Source: Paenibacillus sp. FSL R10-2734
GTDB taxonomy: Bacteria > Bacillota > Bacilli > Paenibacillales > Paenibacillaceae
Direction: 5' to 3'
Assembly (NCBI RefSeq): GCF_037963865.1
Contig: NZ_CP150170.1
Location: 5,456,001 to 5,520,000, forward strand
Length of the DNA: 64,000 nt
Positions 44,201 through 50,861 of this stretch are shown here, piece by piece; positions within the stretch are counted from its first letter, which is position 1, and each line of letters opens with the position of its first letter. The position numbers and the translations under genes were made by a program. A model generated the notes under the pieces. The model saw only the letters and a program-made list of their open reading frames with translations, did no database searches and was not told the DNA's origin.

Positions 44201-45056
44201 ATACCCAGGACACGTCAACTTTTCCACCCATTAGCGAAGCTGGTAATTCGATATCTTTGGTGATGATCGAGCTAGTGAAGGTTAAATATTTATCTTTTGC
44301 GAGCTTAACGATATCTTCATCTGTCAAAGACTCACACATAATCTCAATCACTTCGTCCTGCGATAATCCCGCTTTGTACACACGGAAGTCCGAGAGAGCG
44401 CCGCCAAAATCCACATCTGCAGCGTATTGGGACTTGCCGATCGTATTGTTACTATAATTAACTTGGTCCTCAAATGTAGCAAACCACGCGCGTAGCTTAG
44501 CATATGTACCACTTGAAGTTTGACTGATTGATCCATCCGCAACGACCTCACCATTAACATATATCACAGGTCCTGCACTGCTAAGTGTTCCACCCTCTGT
44601 TCCAGTAACCGATAAGGACACGTGTATCCATTCGCCATTGGCAAAAGATTTCCCAGGATCTGCGACTAAGTCCTCACCTGCAAAGCAAGTTCCACGCAAA
44701 TTTCGAGTTAAAAAAATATAGGGTTCAGTCTCTCCTTTTCCGAAATCGAAAAGTCTTTCCCATAAGCTTCCTCCACTACTAACAAGCATCCAAGTCGAGA
44801 CAGTAATGCCCGTTTGGTCACTGACTTCTTTAAGAAGATCATTAGGCAAAGAAATATAGGATGTGCCATGTTCTCCACCAGCAAGTGAAACTGCAGTTCT
44901 ACCAGCTACTGTATGAATGAATGGCAGCTTAGTACCGGAAGCGATTCCATCATTCCCGTTACCTGAGCAATCTCGACCTACATGATCGGGATTATCAAAC
45001 TTATAATGCGCTATCAAATTACCATTAATAGATTTATTACTGTTGTCATTGTTCAT
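41298..45056 (-). CDS. GH51-type alpha-L-arabinofuranosidase with N-terminal LamG-like domain
   Basis: Large arabinofuranosidase of 1252 residues. Order: LamG/concanavalin-like domain (LIAHYKFDNPDHVGRDCSGN to about 240), an Ig-like domain ending near 335 (VSWVSSDSAIISNAGIVNKT), the GH51 barrel and beta domain (acid/base Glu724 in GVGNENWG, nucleophile Glu856 in VGEYAS), and a C-terminal sandwich. No signal peptide is seen at the N-terminus (MNNDNSNKSINGNL), which is surprising for a protein with LamG and Ig modules. ATG 45056 follows GGGTGATC. It would release arabinose from arabinan or arabinoxylan. It is a single-gene unit. Confidence 0.88.
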   Translation of the reverse strand: MNNDNSNKSINGNLIAHYKFDNPDHVGRDCSGNGNDGIASGTKLPFIHTVAGRTAVSLAGGEHGTSYISLPNDLLKEVSDQTGITVSTWMLVSSGGSLWERLFDFGKGETEPYIFLTRNLRGTCFAGEDLVADPGKSFANGEWIHVSLSVTGTEGGTLSSAGPVIYVNGEVVADGSISQTSSGTYAKLRAWFATFEDQVNYSNNTIGKSQYAADVDFGGALSDFRVYKAGLSQDEVIEIMCESLTDEDIVKLAKDKYLTFTSSIITKDIELPASLMGGKVDVSWVSSDSAIISNAGIVNKTVQSAQGVTLTAVLKKGDSTVEKSFTVSVLPEDLPPYTLTIDGNQEILDVSEVLYGLFYEDINNAADGGIYAELVQNRSFESFAFDSYSHVCGVHGTSTGRNYTPLHAWSGDTDKMTVHNTGGLNEFFGIEDKDMNAHYVTVADGATINNRGFADSNQHCSMFIKQDAKYNFTIWAKAEAAGTITLQLLDKDGKTISDTAVVEVNGDGNWKKYGVDSKLVLTGSETVLGQLALTFNGEISIDMVSLIPEDVWGAGDEERSATAHANYKGNSNYRLRKDLVNALVDLHPTFLRFPGGCISEGSHIWENVYDWKESVNDIELRKENYNVWGYMMTMGLGYMEYFQLAEDLNATPLPVMACGVLCQARSDYANPAGGVLRDYYVKNFTDLIDFAISMDFDNNEWAALRKKMGHEAAFDLRYLGVGNENWGTEFFANFEYFKTTIDEYMVKNYPDHELTILSTVGAQADDDAYQQGWKFLSGNLQGSEQISFTDGTSSIEETVTWYEKQKNYMDTIADEHYYRSNEYLLENADRYNYYYRAYKEDGSLDEAETSKVFVGEYASTDKNTLAGAVAEAAIMSSFENNSDVIRLAATAPLFNKVLTDGTYRWTPDCIWFDDETVWYTPNYYVQQLYAKYLGTKVVGTSFSTYRNGEKVDLIPHGGIEVAAGKASVVVKRVKVTSNTDGSVLLEQDFTQPLHEAWKVIPGSVGYTIDPSKGLVLKAQNSGLNGLYILNDAWTNYRAEVIAEKASGEDGFYVGVGLTDFSPENKDVIEYAIGYNGDATGVKVFKQGIEAYTLGDYSSSTAAGNLRASCYEELADHTEYTITVNYGGADGKHLICSYTDGKTTSKVLDYKLEAYNREVYNSVTKDDEHLYVKLVNADVVEKATKLNLKGLNVAATGKWITLTGDASMVHTPNVNRKNDEKVIPVETEIVVDKDTAVVKLAANSVNVIVLDLI

Positions 45057-45130
45057 AGAAGATCACCCGTTATCTTTTGTATTAGAAATCATAAAAGTCT
45101 AACCATTCTACTGATTACTACAACAAAACC

Positions 45131-45146
45131 GACCCATCCGTGGGTC
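45131..45146. promoter_or_regulatory. Perfect hairpin/palindrome upstream of the GH51 gene
   Basis: GACCCATCCGTGGGTC has 6-bp perfect arms and a TCCG loop, 75 bp upstream of the GH51 start in otherwise very A/T-rich DNA. It could be an operator or a leader hairpin; there is no poly-T tail on either strand. Confidence 0.4.
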
Positions 45147-45314
45147 ATTTACCCTTTATACGAAACATAATAACATACTTTATAATCAATTAATATATTA
45201 ACCAATTAATATTTATGTGAAATAAAAGAAAACTATTTTTTATAATCAAAGATTACCAAATCGACCTTTTTATTCATGATAAAATGGATTTGGATGTACG
45301 AAGGAGAGATGAAT

Positions 45315-45878
45315 ATGAGTTTTTTTACAATTGAATGTAAAGATATACTGTTACGAGAGTTTAGAGTGGAGGATTTAGACGAGTTTCATGCGCTTACCAT
45401 GCAGCCTGAAATCATAGAATTTCTGCCCGACTGGAATGTTCCTAAAGAACAACGGCTAGATTGGTTAATAAACTACGAAATAAAAGAAAACCAAAAGTTT
45501 CTAGAAGCGGTCACAACGGATGGAAACATCGGGAAGCTTCGTCTTCGTTTAGGTATTATTTTAAAAGAGACGGGGGAGTTTATTGGATGGTGCTGTACAG
45601 GAATGAAGGATGAATTACCCGCTCCTAACAGAGAGATTATGTTTGCCATATCCAAGGATCATCGCGGAAAAGGCTATACCACACAAGCTGCCAAGGGATT
45701 CATTAAGTATTTGTTTGAGCACACTTCTATCGATGTATTAAACGCTATTGCTCTGATACACAATACTTCCTCTAATAGAGTTCTACAAAAATGTGGCTTC
45801 GACTTCAATAACGAGATTACGATTGAACATGAAAAATATAATTATTACCAGCTTTCCAAACGAAAATGGAATGAGTAA
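45315..45878 (+). CDS. GNAT-family N-acetyltransferase (RimJ/RimL-like)
   Basis: Acetyl-CoA-dependent transferase of about 187 residues. It begins with the RimJ/L pattern ILLREFRVEDLDEFHALTMQPEIIEFL. The acetyl-CoA loop is FAISKDHRGKGYTTQAAKGFIKYLFE, and the C-terminal NTSSNRVLQKCGF is typical of the subfamily. ATG 45315 lies six bases after AAGGAGAG; ATG 45309 is too close. It stands alone between the GH51 gene and a convergent MarR gene, separated by a terminator. The acceptor is unknown. Confidence 0.88.
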   Translation: MSFFTIECKDILLREFRVEDLDEFHALTMQPEIIEFLPDWNVPKEQRLDWLINYEIKENQKFLEAVTTDGNIGKLRLRLGIILKETGEFIGWCCTGMKDELPAPNREIMFAISKDHRGKGYTTQAAKGFIKYLFEHTSIDVLNAIALIHNTSSNRVLQKCGFDFNNEITIEHEKYNYYQLSKRKWNE

Positions 45879-45887
45879 ATCCTACGC

Positions 45888-45948
45888 AAAAAACCTCTGT
45901 ATGGGAAATGGAGAATGACATCCATTTACCAAAACAGAGGTTTCTTTT
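45888..45948. terminator. Bidirectional terminator between the GNAT and MarR genes
   Basis: AAAAAACCTCTGT (45888-45900) pairs with ACAGAGGTTTCTTTT (45934-45948); a loop stem TGGGAAATGG/CCATTTACCA adds stability. Confidence 0.8.
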
Positions 45949-45954
45949 GTAGAT

Positions 45955-46392
45955 TCATGATTGTTGCTTCAATCGAAGCATTTGCTCTAGAAGCTGTTCC
46001 ACATCTTTTTCCGGGAAAGCCGTAATTAGCGTGTTTTTAAAGGTTTCTTGCGCGCTGACGAGCTTGTTTTCGCCTATTTGAGTCAGAGAAGTATAAATAC
46101 TTCTGCGATCACTATCGCATGCTTTTCTCTCTAAAGCTCCGCAGCCCTTGGCTTCAAAGCGACTAACTAGTCGTGAAACGGCACTTTGGCTTAAACCAAC
46201 CATAGATTCGAGCTTCTGCAATTTCAGCTTTTTCTCTGGGGCTTCAGATAAAAATAATAACAAGTAGAACTCTTTTAAAGATAAGCCATGTTTCGCTTGT
46301 AAATTAACTTCCAATTCATTCGCCACATTCATTTGTATATGCGTTAACGTTAACCAATTCGTAATAAGGTCATTGTTAAGATTATCGTCCAT
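45955..46392 (-). CDS. MarR-family transcriptional regulator
   Basis: Winged-helix regulator of 145 residues. The HTH reads LQKLESMVGLSQSAVSRLVSRFEAKGCGALER and the wing ACDSDRRSIYTSLTQIGENKL, with the DxDRR signature of the family. GGGAGA precedes the ATG. It lies directly downstream of the old-yellow-enzyme gene on the same strand, after a terminator-like hairpin. It is a reasonable candidate to regulate that gene. Confidence 0.88.
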   Translation of the reverse strand: MDDNLNNDLITNWLTLTHIQMNVANELEVNLQAKHGLSLKEFYLLLFLSEAPEKKLKLQKLESMVGLSQSAVSRLVSRFEAKGCGALERKACDSDRRSIYTSLTQIGENKLVSAQETFKNTLITAFPEKDVEQLLEQMLRLKQQS

Positions 46393-46484
46393 TTTACTAT
46401 CATCTCCCGAGCGTATGGCTATTCAAGAATTTTTTCTTCTATATTATAGTACTACACTCCACATTCATTGTGCCAAGCTTAATC

Positions 46485-46530
46485 CAAAAAAGAGAAGAGA
46501 CCGTTTCTCCAAGAAGCCGGCCTCTCCAAA
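46485..46530 (-). terminator. Probable terminator after the oxidoreductase gene
   Basis: On the minus strand GAGGCCG pairs with CGGTCTC (one G-T pair) and is followed by TTCTCTTTTTTT. The stem is short and imperfect. Confidence 0.5.
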
Positions 46531-46554
46531 TGATACATTATATTTCGTTAGTCC

Positions 46555-47592
46555 TTATCCTTTAATTCTAGGAAATCCAAAGGTATACTGGCGAGGAAAG
46601 CCTGGATCTTTCTGAAGCTCAACCCCTGCCTCCAAGGTCCAGTACGGATTTCTGAGCATTCCCCGGCCCACGGCAACAAGATCTGCTTCCTCATTCCCAA
46701 TCACTGCATTAGCAAGTGCTGGTTCATCCAATCTACCTACCGCAATAACCGGAACGTTCAAGCCATACTTGATCTCTCTTGCGAATGGAACTTGATACGC
46801 CGCATGCGTTCCTGGCTGACCAGCAGCTCCGACGGGACCTTCGCCACCTGTACTAATATGAAAAATATCTACGCCCGCTTCTTTATAAGCTTTACTGAAT
46901 TCCATGCTTTCTTTGATTCCGTATCCGCCCTCGACATATTCTTGAGCTGAGATCCGCTTGATCAGAGGCATTCCTTCAGGCATTTCACTCTTAGCTGCAC
47001 GAATAATTTCAGTTCCGAACAGGGTCAAATCTTTGCCATATTCATCTGTTCTTTGATTCGTTAGCGGTGAATGGAATTGGTGAATGAGGTAGCCATGCGC
47101 ACCATGAAGTTCGATAACATCAAATCCCGCTTGAATCGCACGCTTCACGCCCATCCGGAATTTCTCAACCATACCCTTCACTTCTTCAGTCGTAAGTGCA
47201 CGTGGGGTTTTGGAGTCAGCATCAAATGGAATGGCAGATGAGGATACAGGAACTGCTGCATCTTCAGCTTTACGTCCAGCATGAGCAATTTGAATACCAA
47301 CTTTAGCGCCATAGGAATGACAAGCATCAACAATTCTTGCCAAGGCAGGAATCTGCTCATCAGACCAAATACCAAGGTCGTAATCAGAAATGCGTCCATC
47401 AGGCTCTACATCGGTCATTTCAATAATAATTAACCCAGTTCCTCCAATGGCGCGACTTACATAATGATTATAATGCCAATCGGTAGCAATCCCGTCTTTG
47501 TTAGTTACTGAATACTGACACATCGGTGGCATAACCACGCGGTTCTTCAATTTCAAATCTTTCATTTCATATGGGGTGAACAAGTCCTTCAT
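46555..47592 (-). CDS. namA: NADPH dehydrogenase, old yellow enzyme family (YqjM/NamA-like)
   Basis: FMN-containing ene-reductase of 345 residues that reduces activated C=C bonds of electrophiles. YqjM-type signatures are intact: Cys25 and Tyr27 in MPPMCQYS, ELHGAHGYLIHQFHSPLTNQRTDEYG with His163 and His166 as substrate ligands, and AVGRGMLRNPYW for phosphate binding. AGAGGAGAG precedes the ATG. Sequence and length match NamA; the gene symbol reflects family membership. A MarR gene follows and may control it. Confidence 0.92.
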   Translation of the reverse strand: MKDLFTPYEMKDLKLKNRVVMPPMCQYSVTNKDGIATDWHYNHYVSRAIGGTGLIIIEMTDVEPDGRISDYDLGIWSDEQIPALARIVDACHSYGAKVGIQIAHAGRKAEDAAVPVSSSAIPFDADSKTPRALTTEEVKGMVEKFRMGVKRAIQAGFDVIELHGAHGYLIHQFHSPLTNQRTDEYGKDLTLFGTEIIRAAKSEMPEGMPLIKRISAQEYVEGGYGIKESMEFSKAYKEAGVDIFHISTGGEGPVGAAGQPGTHAAYQVPFAREIKYGLNVPVIAVGRLDEPALANAVIGNEEADLVAVGRGMLRNPYWTLEAGVELQKDPGFPRQYTFGFPRIKG

Positions 47593-47664
47593 GATATCTC
47601 TCCTCTATATAAAAAACTAAATTTATTATGAACATTGAAGCCATGTTTTAGTAAAGAATAATAA

Positions 47665-47681
47665 ATGCATGCTCATGCATG
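47665..47681. promoter_or_regulatory. Operator-like dyad upstream of the oxidoreductase
   Basis: ATGCATGCTCATGCATG, 73 bp upstream of the namA-like start, contains two ATGCATG blocks three bases apart and is nearly symmetric. It is a candidate site for the MarR protein encoded just downstream of namA. Confidence 0.4.
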
Positions 47682-47889
47682 TATATTATTATAGAATATC
47701 AATGGTGTCAACCAGGAATGTCTCCGGCGGAATGAAAATTCCATTCCATGTATTGTAGAGATATTTGCTGGAACATCTCTTAATGTCCATAATAATGTCG
47801 AATCCAATGAATGGAATCAAGTTGAATGAACGGTTATAATACCTAAGTGCAGACGAATCTCTAAAAAATTCAGGGATGTGGAAAATTTA

Positions 47890-48825
47890 ATGGTGAATAA
47901 TTCAGCATATACACTTTATTTACGTGAGGATTGGAAAAAACTAAGCGATTTCACCGCTATCCAATTATCAGAAGAAGAGCTTATGGATATCCAAAGTATT
48001 AACGAGAAAATCTCTATTGAGGATGTAAATGAGGTATATCTTCCTCTGTCCCATTTGATAAATTTGCAGCTTCAATCCTCTCATAAATTTAAAGAATCTC
48101 TGAATCATTTTCTTAATGACGATCTGAAGAAAGGTCCATTTATTATAGGCATCGCTGGAAGTGTCGCTGTTGGCAAGAGTACAACCGCTAGACTACTTCA
48201 AAAGCTCCTCTCTCAATTACCTGCCCATCCAAAAGTAGATTTAGTTACAACTGACGGTTTCTTACTTCCCAATGCTGAGCTAGAAAAGCGCGGAATCATG
48301 AAGAAAAAGGGGTTTCCCGAAAGCTACGACACACGTAGTTTGATTTCATTTTTAACTAAAGTGAAGTCTGGTGTTTCGAGTGTTCAAAGCCCTGTATACT
48401 CGCATCTAACTTATGATATTGTGCCAAATGAATATATCACGATCGAGAACCCGGACATCCTAATTGTGGAAGGGTTAAATGTTCTTCAGACTAGTTTGAC
48501 GATTAATCAAAGTATGCCAAACTATTTTGTAGCTGATTTTTTTGATTTTTCAATTTATGTGGATGCTGATGTGAATAATATAGAGAAGTGGTATATTGAT
48601 CGCTTTATTAAGCTTAGAGATACCGCCTTCCAAGATGAGCAATCTTATTTTAAAAAATATGCACAGTTATCACTGGAAGAATCTATCGAGATCTCAAAAA
48701 GAATATGGAAAGAAATCAATTATGTAAATTTGATTCACAATATTTTGCCTACCAGAAATCGCGCAGATCTTATTCTATTTAAAAATAACAACCATCACAT
48801 AGATTGCATTAAGCTGCGAAAATAA
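47890..48825 (+). CDS. coaA: Type I pantothenate kinase
   Basis: Phosphorylates pantothenate, the first step of coenzyme A synthesis. About 311 residues, the usual CoaA size. The P-loop is GIAGSVAVGKST (near residue 90), followed by DLVTTDGFLLPNAELEKRG and FPESYDTRSL, the pantothenate region, and LIVEGLNVLQT. ATG 47890 is preferred over GTG 47878, which abuts the AGGGA sequence. Many Firmicutes use the type III enzyme instead or as well. The gene is monocistronic with a clear terminator. Confidence 0.93.
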   Translation: MVNNSAYTLYLREDWKKLSDFTAIQLSEEELMDIQSINEKISIEDVNEVYLPLSHLINLQLQSSHKFKESLNHFLNDDLKKGPFIIGIAGSVAVGKSTTARLLQKLLSQLPAHPKVDLVTTDGFLLPNAELEKRGIMKKKGFPESYDTRSLISFLTKVKSGVSSVQSPVYSHLTYDIVPNEYITIENPDILIVEGLNVLQTSLTINQSMPNYFVADFFDFSIYVDADVNNIEKWYIDRFIKLRDTAFQDEQSYFKKYAQLSLEESIEISKRIWKEINYVNLIHNILPTRNRADLILFKNNNHHIDCIKLRK

Positions 48826-48838
48826 TAAAGTGTGCTAT

Positions 48839-48875
48839 CAAACCAAGTCTCTGAAGTGCAGGGCTTGGTTTTTTC
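48839..48875 (+). terminator. Terminator after coaA
   Basis: AAACCAAG (48840-48847) pairs with CTTGGTTTTTT (48864-48874), an internal CTCTGAAGTGCAGGG forming the loop. The T run follows directly. Confidence 0.8.
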
Positions 48876-48986
48876 ATGTGCAAAAAAATTGGGTTAATAT
48901 CGTAGGTGTAATGCCTTTATCCCCTCGTCAAGACAAACGTATACTATGGTACATTCGTACACTAATGTAGAGAGAGGATAAATCAA

Positions 48987-49991
48987 ATGATCGAAATCGC
49001 CTTGGCCTTTCAAGATAAGGATGGACAATATGCTGAGCATGCTGGTGTCGTTCTGGCTTCAATTTTTCATCATACAACTTCCCCAATTCATATTCATATT
49101 CTACACGATGCATCATTAACCGAAGTTAACAAGCGAAAGTTCACCAAATTAACCACCAAACACAACCATACGATTAGTTTTTATTCGATCACTTTACCCG
49201 ATGATATGCTTCAGGTTCTTGCTAATATTAACTCCATCAATGTGTGGACACAGGCATGCATGTACCGATTGCTACTTCCCTCGATAATACCCGCTGACAA
49301 AATTATTTATCTGGATTGTGATGTATTGGTTAACATGGACATTACCGAGCTGTGGCAAGTCGAGCTGAATGAAAAATATTTGGGGGCGATATGGGATCAG
49401 GGCATTATGGAGGTTGCACCAATTGTTAGTGCCAAAGGTCTAAATCCTGAGCTTTATTTTAATTCTGGAGTAATCTTATTTGCTTTGAATAATATCCGCC
49501 AGAATACGAGCTGGTACCAAGAGATGCTGAACTTTTTGCGTACTTTCCCTGACGTCACCATGCCTGATCAGGATGTTCTGAATGCGGTTTTTGGAGGAAA
49601 TTACCTCCCACTTGATATCCGTTTCAATTCGTTTAACATGGCCATCCTAGATCATGACTTCAATAATAAAATCGTTCATTTCGCCGGGGATGAGAAATGC
49701 TGGAATAAAGATTCCGCAGGATTAGCACTGTATCGCAAGTTCCTAAACCTAACCCCTTGGAGAACTTTTAGAGCCAAATTAAAACGAAGAAAACGGAAAG
49801 TCAGCTATATAAAGCCGCGATTCTCACGCAAAAGAAATAGAAGAATAGTTTATAAACGTAGAATCAAAATTATTCGCACAAGAATCTCACCCGTATCGTT
49901 ATTCCAATTGAAATTAGTTCGAACGATTAGAAGAAGAAAAGGGATTCTGATCAACACAAGAGTACAAAACCAACGACGTATTAAACGTTAA
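48987..49991 (+). CDS. GT8 family glycosyltransferase with highly basic C-terminal tail
   Basis: Sugar transferase of 334 residues using a nucleotide sugar and metal. The first 250 residues are a GT8 domain (MIEIALAFQDKDGQYAEHAGVVLASI, DKIIYLDCDVLVNMDI with the DxD motif, LYFNSGVILF, MPDQDVLNAVFGG, IVHFAGDEKCW), as in lipopolysaccharide or teichoic acid galactosyl/glucosyltransferases. The last 73 residues hold 32 Lys/Arg and no Asp/Glu, most unusual for GT8; it may bind anionic membrane or wall polymers or nucleic acid. AGAGAGGA precedes the ATG. It stands alone. Confidence 0.87.
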   Translation: MIEIALAFQDKDGQYAEHAGVVLASIFHHTTSPIHIHILHDASLTEVNKRKFTKLTTKHNHTISFYSITLPDDMLQVLANINSINVWTQACMYRLLLPSIIPADKIIYLDCDVLVNMDITELWQVELNEKYLGAIWDQGIMEVAPIVSAKGLNPELYFNSGVILFALNNIRQNTSWYQEMLNFLRTFPDVTMPDQDVLNAVFGGNYLPLDIRFNSFNMAILDHDFNNKIVHFAGDEKCWNKDSAGLALYRKFLNLTPWRTFRAKLKRRKRKVSYIKPRFSRKRNRRIVYKRRIKIIRTRISPVSLFQLKLVRTIRRRKGILINTRVQNQRRIKR

Positions 49992-50021
49992 AAAAAACAG
50001 CCCCTATTTAATAGGGGCTGC
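49992..50021 (-). terminator. Terminator with T run on the minus strand
   Basis: CAGCCCCTATT and AATAGGGGCTG form a perfect stem (49999-50021). Eight T residues follow only when read on the minus strand, so it mainly serves the 50052-50861 gene; the plus-strand GT8 gene may use the hairpin without a T tract. Confidence 0.8.
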
Positions 50022-50051
50022 TCAATCAATATTCAATCCATGAATTCAGTC

Positions 50052-50861
50052 TCACTTATGTACTTTAATCCCGTAACCACTTCCTAACTTACCGCCTGCC
50101 ATTAGAAAAGCTTTTGCACTCCGTTGCAATTGGGTATTCTCTTCGTATTCTTGAGGGTTCTCGTTTAGCTTATTAAATATTCTTTCTTCTGCTTCTTTGG
50201 AACTTTTATCGACCTCATAAATGTTGAACTGACTTTGAAACTGAATAATGTTCGATTCTGGGTTCAGGATCTCCTTTAATTCCGGATCGAGCAGCCATGA
50301 ATGACAAATAAATACTGGAGATATCCCTCTAAAAAAGGCGCTGGCTAACTGAAAGGATTCCTCTACTCCTTGAACTGACAATGGCTCTCCCGCTGGGATG
50401 TGCACATTAAGCACGATTTGATTGGTAAAGATTTTACAACCATCAACGACAAGGTCACGGTCCATCGCAAAAGGTTGAAATTGCATTCTTCCTAAACGAA
50501 ATAAACGAAGCTGAACATGCTCTTGCAGCCAGTTATATTCTTCAATTCCATACTCACCGTAATCACGCTGACATTGCATGCACCAGATCTGAATATCTGA
50601 GAATGTATCATAATAGATCTCATCCTCTATGTTACGAATGCGATACTCTTCATAAGCATCTACTGCGAATCTTACAAATAAATATAATAACAGCTTTCGA
50701 TAGCCCACTGATGGTTTCACAGATTCAAAAAAAGAAAATCTGTCAAAATAAAAATGTTGTTTATAAACCAGATATTCTTCCTCTTCCATCTGAAACTCAT
50801 AAACCTGCTGTCTAGCAGCAGGTTCAAGCTTTATCCCTTCACACAATGCTCTAATGTTCAC
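50052..50861 (-). CDS. Acyltransferase-like protein (GNAT C-terminal type)
   Basis: Protein of 269 residues. It resembles proteins annotated as acyltransferase domain-containing with a GNAT-type C-terminus: helical N-terminal half, then VLNVHIPAGEPLSVQGVEESFQLASAFF and FICHSWLLDPELKEIL. I am fairly confident of this family resemblance and not of any activity. It starts at GTG 50861, overlapping the GH2 stop codon by one base (TAGTG), with AAGGAGG inside the end of the GH2 gene, so the two are translationally coupled. It may act on glycosides handled by the GH2 enzyme. Confidence 0.7.
   Translation of the reverse strand: MNIRALCEGIKLEPAARQQVYEFQMEEEEYLVYKQHFYFDRFSFFESVKPSVGYRKLLLYLFVRFAVDAYEEYRIRNIEDEIYYDTFSDIQIWCMQCQRDYGEYGIEEYNWLQEHVQLRLFRLGRMQFQPFAMDRDLVVDGCKIFTNQIVLNVHIPAGEPLSVQGVEESFQLASAFFRGISPVFICHSWLLDPELKEILNPESNIIQFQSQFNIYEVDKSSKEAEERIFNKLNENPQEYEENTQLQRSAKAFLMAGGKLGSGYGIKVHK

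Noticed and set aside
47700..47840. Another palindrome quartet upstream of coaA
   Set aside because: Three short dyads (centres about 47738, 47779 and 47809) were seen, but spacings of 41 and 30 bp and unrelated arms do not fit the 51-62-51 pattern.
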